A DNA stretch of 8,441 bases. Source: Chitinophaga pinensis (GTDB lineage Bacteria; Bacteroidota; Bacteroidia; Flavobacteriales_D; Crocinitomicaceae). Shown here in pieces: positions 6,275-8,441 of the stretch. The DNA lies in the NCBI GenBank assembly GCA_945861175.1, contig CAMATR010000050.1:1-8441 (forward strand), written 5' to 3'. Made by a program: the position numbers and the translations under genes. The notes under the pieces were generated by a model. It saw only the letters and a list, made by a program, of their open reading frames with translations. It did no database searches and was not told where the DNA came from. Every line of letters starts with the position of its first letter. The first letter of the stretch is position 1.

Positions 6275-8441
6275 ATGATATCAGAATTGTTAAAAAAATT
6301 CTTCGGAGATAAATCAGAGAAAGATAAAAAAAGCTACCAGCCGATTGTCGACAAATCGAATGAATTCTTCTTATCGTTTAGCAATTTAAGTGATGACGAA
6401 TTGCGCGCTAAGACAGCTTACCTTCAATCTTTTGTTAAAGAAAGTACTCTAGTGCTTCAAGAGGAATTACAATCCCTAAAAAATGAAGCTGCGGACAGCA
6501 ACACTTCTATTCATCTAAAAGAACGTTTGTTTGAAGATATAGATAAATTATCAAAAAAGATTGATGAACAAATCGAAGAAACTTTGTTGATAATTTTGCC
6601 AGAAGCCTTTGCAGTTATCAAAGAAACTGCTCGAAGGTGGTCTGAAAATGGAGAGTTAATAGTAACTGCTCAAGATTTTGATAGAGAACTTGCTAGCAAA
6701 AAAGATGGGATTACAATTGACGGTGACAAAGCGATCTGGCATAACACATGGACTGCTGCCGGCGCTGAAGTAAAGTGGAACATGATTCATTACGATGTAC
6801 AACTAATGGGTGGAGCAGTATTGCACAAAGGAAATATTGCGGAAATGCAAACAGGTGAAGGAAAAACTCTTGTAGCAACCTTACCAGTATATCTTAATGC
6901 GCTTTCAGGAAAAGGTGTACACGTTGTAACAGTAAATGATTACCTAGCTAAGAGGGATTCTGAATGGATGGGACCAATTTATCAGTTCCATGGACTAACG
7001 GTTGATTGTATCGATAAACATCGACCAAATTCAGAGGAACGCAGAAAAGCTTATCTAGCCGATATTGCTTTTGGTACTAATAATGAATTTGGATTTGATT
7101 ATCTGCGTGATAATATGGCCGGAGCTGTTGATGAATTGGTTCAACAAAAGCACCATTTCGCCATTGTAGATGAAGTCGATTCAGTATTGATTGATGATGC
7201 CAGAACTCCACTGATAATTTCAGGACCAACACCGAGAGGAGATGAACATGAATTCTATCAATTAAAACCACGAATTGAAACAGTCGTCAATGCGCAAAAA
7301 AATTATGTGAATCAATGTCTTACGGACGCGAAAAAATTATTAGTAGCTATTTCAGGTACGGTAGAGTCCAGCAAGGATGCTAAGAAGATGATTGAAGAAG
7401 GCGGAGTTGCGTTATTGAGAGCGCATAGAGGTTTGCCAAAAAACAAAGCACTCATCAAATATCTTTCCGAGCCAGGAATCAAGTCCCACTTGCAGAAGAC
7501 TGAAAACTTCTACATGCAGGAACAAGGTAAACAGATGAAAAAAATTGATCAAGAACTTTTCTTTGTAATAGATGAAAAAAATAATACAATCGAACTAACA
7601 ACAAAAGGGATTGATCTTGTTTCAGGATCGGATGATAAAGGTTTCTTCATACTTCCAGATATTGGTTCCGAAATTGCAAATCTTCAAAAGGAAAATCTTG
7701 AAAACGAAATTTTCCTCGAAAAAAAGGATGTTTTAATTCGTGATTACAGCATCAAATCAGAAAGAATTCACTCAGTTAACCAGCTATTAAAAGCTTATAC
7801 TCTGTTCGAAAAGGAAGTTGAATATGTTATTCTTGAAGGCAAGGTGAAAATTGTTGATGAACAAACCGGTCGTATAATGGAAGGTCGCCGCTATTCTGAC
7901 GGACTTCATCAGGCGATTGAAGCAAAGGAGAATGTGCAAGTAGAAGCCGCCACTCAAACTTATGCCACCATAACTTTACAAAACTATTTCAGGATGTATC
8001 ACAAGCTTGCTGGGATGACTGGTACAGCTGAAACAGAGGCAAAAGAATTCTGGGATATTTACAAATTAGATGTTGTGGCAATTCCACCGAATAGACAAGT
8101 TGTCCGTAATGACCAAAATGATTTAGTGTTCAAGACGGCACGTGAAAAATACGCTGCAGTCATTGAAGAAACGGAAAAGCTTGTTGCGGCAGGAAGAGCG
8201 GTGTTGGTAGGTACCACAACAGTTGAAATCTCCGAATTATTAAGTCGAATGCTTAAGATGAAAGGAGTTAATCACCAAGTTCTAAATGCTAAATACCATC
8301 AAAAAGAAGCAGAAATTGTAGCGGAAGCAGGTAAAGCAGGAGCTGTTACAATCGCCACAAACATGGCAGGAAGGGGAACTGACATCAAACTAGGAGAAGG
8401 CGTAAAAGATGCTGGTGGCTTAGCTATTATAGGCACAGAAC
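6275..8441 (+). CDS. secA: Preprotein translocase ATPase SecA (3' end missing)
   Basis: SecA is the cytosolic and membrane-associated ATPase that pushes unfolded preproteins through SecYEG. The window holds 722 codons without a stop; from family knowledge, Bacteroidota SecA runs to about 1,100 residues, so roughly the last third is missing, including the C-terminal region. Seen here are Walker A MQTGEGKT (191-198), the NDYLAKRDSEWM segment, Walker B DEVD (299-302), GPTP (317-320), the FFVIDEKNNTIELT stretch (from 429), VDEQTGRIMEGRRYSDGLHQ, GMTGTAE (from 580), and motif VI AGRGTDI (698-704). Compared with E. coli SecA, Walker A lies about 90 residues later because of a helical, charged insertion near 50-100, and about 70 extra residues lie between DEVD and the VDEK stretch, beginning around EFYQLKPRIE. 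Both are normal for this phylum as I know it. The start MISELLKKFFGDKSEKD fits the family; there is no Shine-Dalgarno sequence. The gene diverges from guaA across 205 bases. Confidence 0.98.
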   Translation, partial: MISELLKKFFGDKSEKDKKSYQPIVDKSNEFFLSFSNLSDDELRAKTAYLQSFVKESTLVLQEELQSLKNEAADSNTSIHLKERLFEDIDKLSKKIDEQIEETLLIILPEAFAVIKETARRWSENGELIVTAQDFDRELASKKDGITIDGDKAIWHNTWTAAGAEVKWNMIHYDVQLMGGAVLHKGNIAEMQTGEGKTLVATLPVYLNALSGKGVHVVTVNDYLAKRDSEWMGPIYQFHGLTVDCIDKHRPNSEERRKAYLADIAFGTNNEFGFDYLRDNMAGAVDELVQQKHHFAIVDEVDSVLIDDARTPLIISGPTPRGDEHEFYQLKPRIETVVNAQKNYVNQCLTDAKKLLVAISGTVESSKDAKKMIEEGGVALLRAHRGLPKNKALIKYLSEPGIKSHLQKTENFYMQEQGKQMKKIDQELFFVIDEKNNTIELTTKGIDLVSGSDDKGFFILPDIGSEIANLQKENLENEIFLEKKDVLIRDYSIKSERIHSVNQLLKAYTLFEKEVEYVILEGKVKIVDEQTGRIMEGRRYSDGLHQAIEAKENVQVEAATQTYATITLQNYFRMYHKLAGMTGTAETEAKEFWDIYKLDVVAIPPNRQVVRNDQNDLVFKTAREKYAAVIEETEKLVAAGRAVLVGTTTVEISELLSRMLKMKGVNHQVLNAKYHQKEAEIVAEAGKAGAVTIATNMAGRGTDIKLGEGVKDAGGLAIIGTE

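Noticed and set aside
7077..7271. A minus-strand frame of 64 codons.
   Set aside because: It is antisense to the secA Walker B region.

Overview
The window looks like a piece of a Bacteroidota chromosome, probably from the Flavobacteriales side of the phylum. Three things support this. SecA carries the long N-terminal and PPXD insertions I associate with this phylum. Two sequences in the guaA-secA gap match the phylum's -7 promoter element TAnnTTTG exactly. The left edge holds a secreted protein with a choice-of-anchor L domain, a SprB-type repeat and Ig/PKD-like repeats, the usual build of a type IX secretion cargo or surface adhesin. The DNA is AT-rich and genes start without clear Shine-Dalgarno sequences, which also fits.

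Layout from left to right: (1) 1-1334, minus strand, the N-terminal part of the secreted choice-of-anchor L protein, which runs off the left edge. (2) 1335-1727, an AT-rich gap of 393 bases with no convincing gene, but with a candidate promoter near hemF and a small repeat. (3) 1728-6069, minus strand, a compact run guaA, LysM/periplasmic-binding-protein-like gene, hemF, with gaps of 41 and 5 bases, probably one operon. (4) 6070-6274, a divergent promoter region. (5) 6275-8441, plus strand, the first 722 codons of secA, cut by the right edge.

guaA (GMP synthesis) and hemF (oxygen-dependent haem synthesis) are housekeeping enzymes. The gene between them encodes an exported protein with three LysM domains followed by a ligand-binding fold; its job is not known to me. 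SecA drives the Sec export that this protein and the left-edge protein would need, but it is transcribed away from them and nothing suggests coregulation beyond the shared gap.

I translated both edge-truncated genes across their full visible length and saw no frameshift or internal stop. I found no tRNA, rRNA, CRISPR array, insertion sequence or phage gene. I do not see a clear new multi-gene system. The points most worth checking are the LysM/binding-protein fusion, a possibly leaderless guaA transcript, a candidate promoter that would give a transcript or leader of about 340 bases in the 1335-1727 gap, and inverted repeats upstream of secA.
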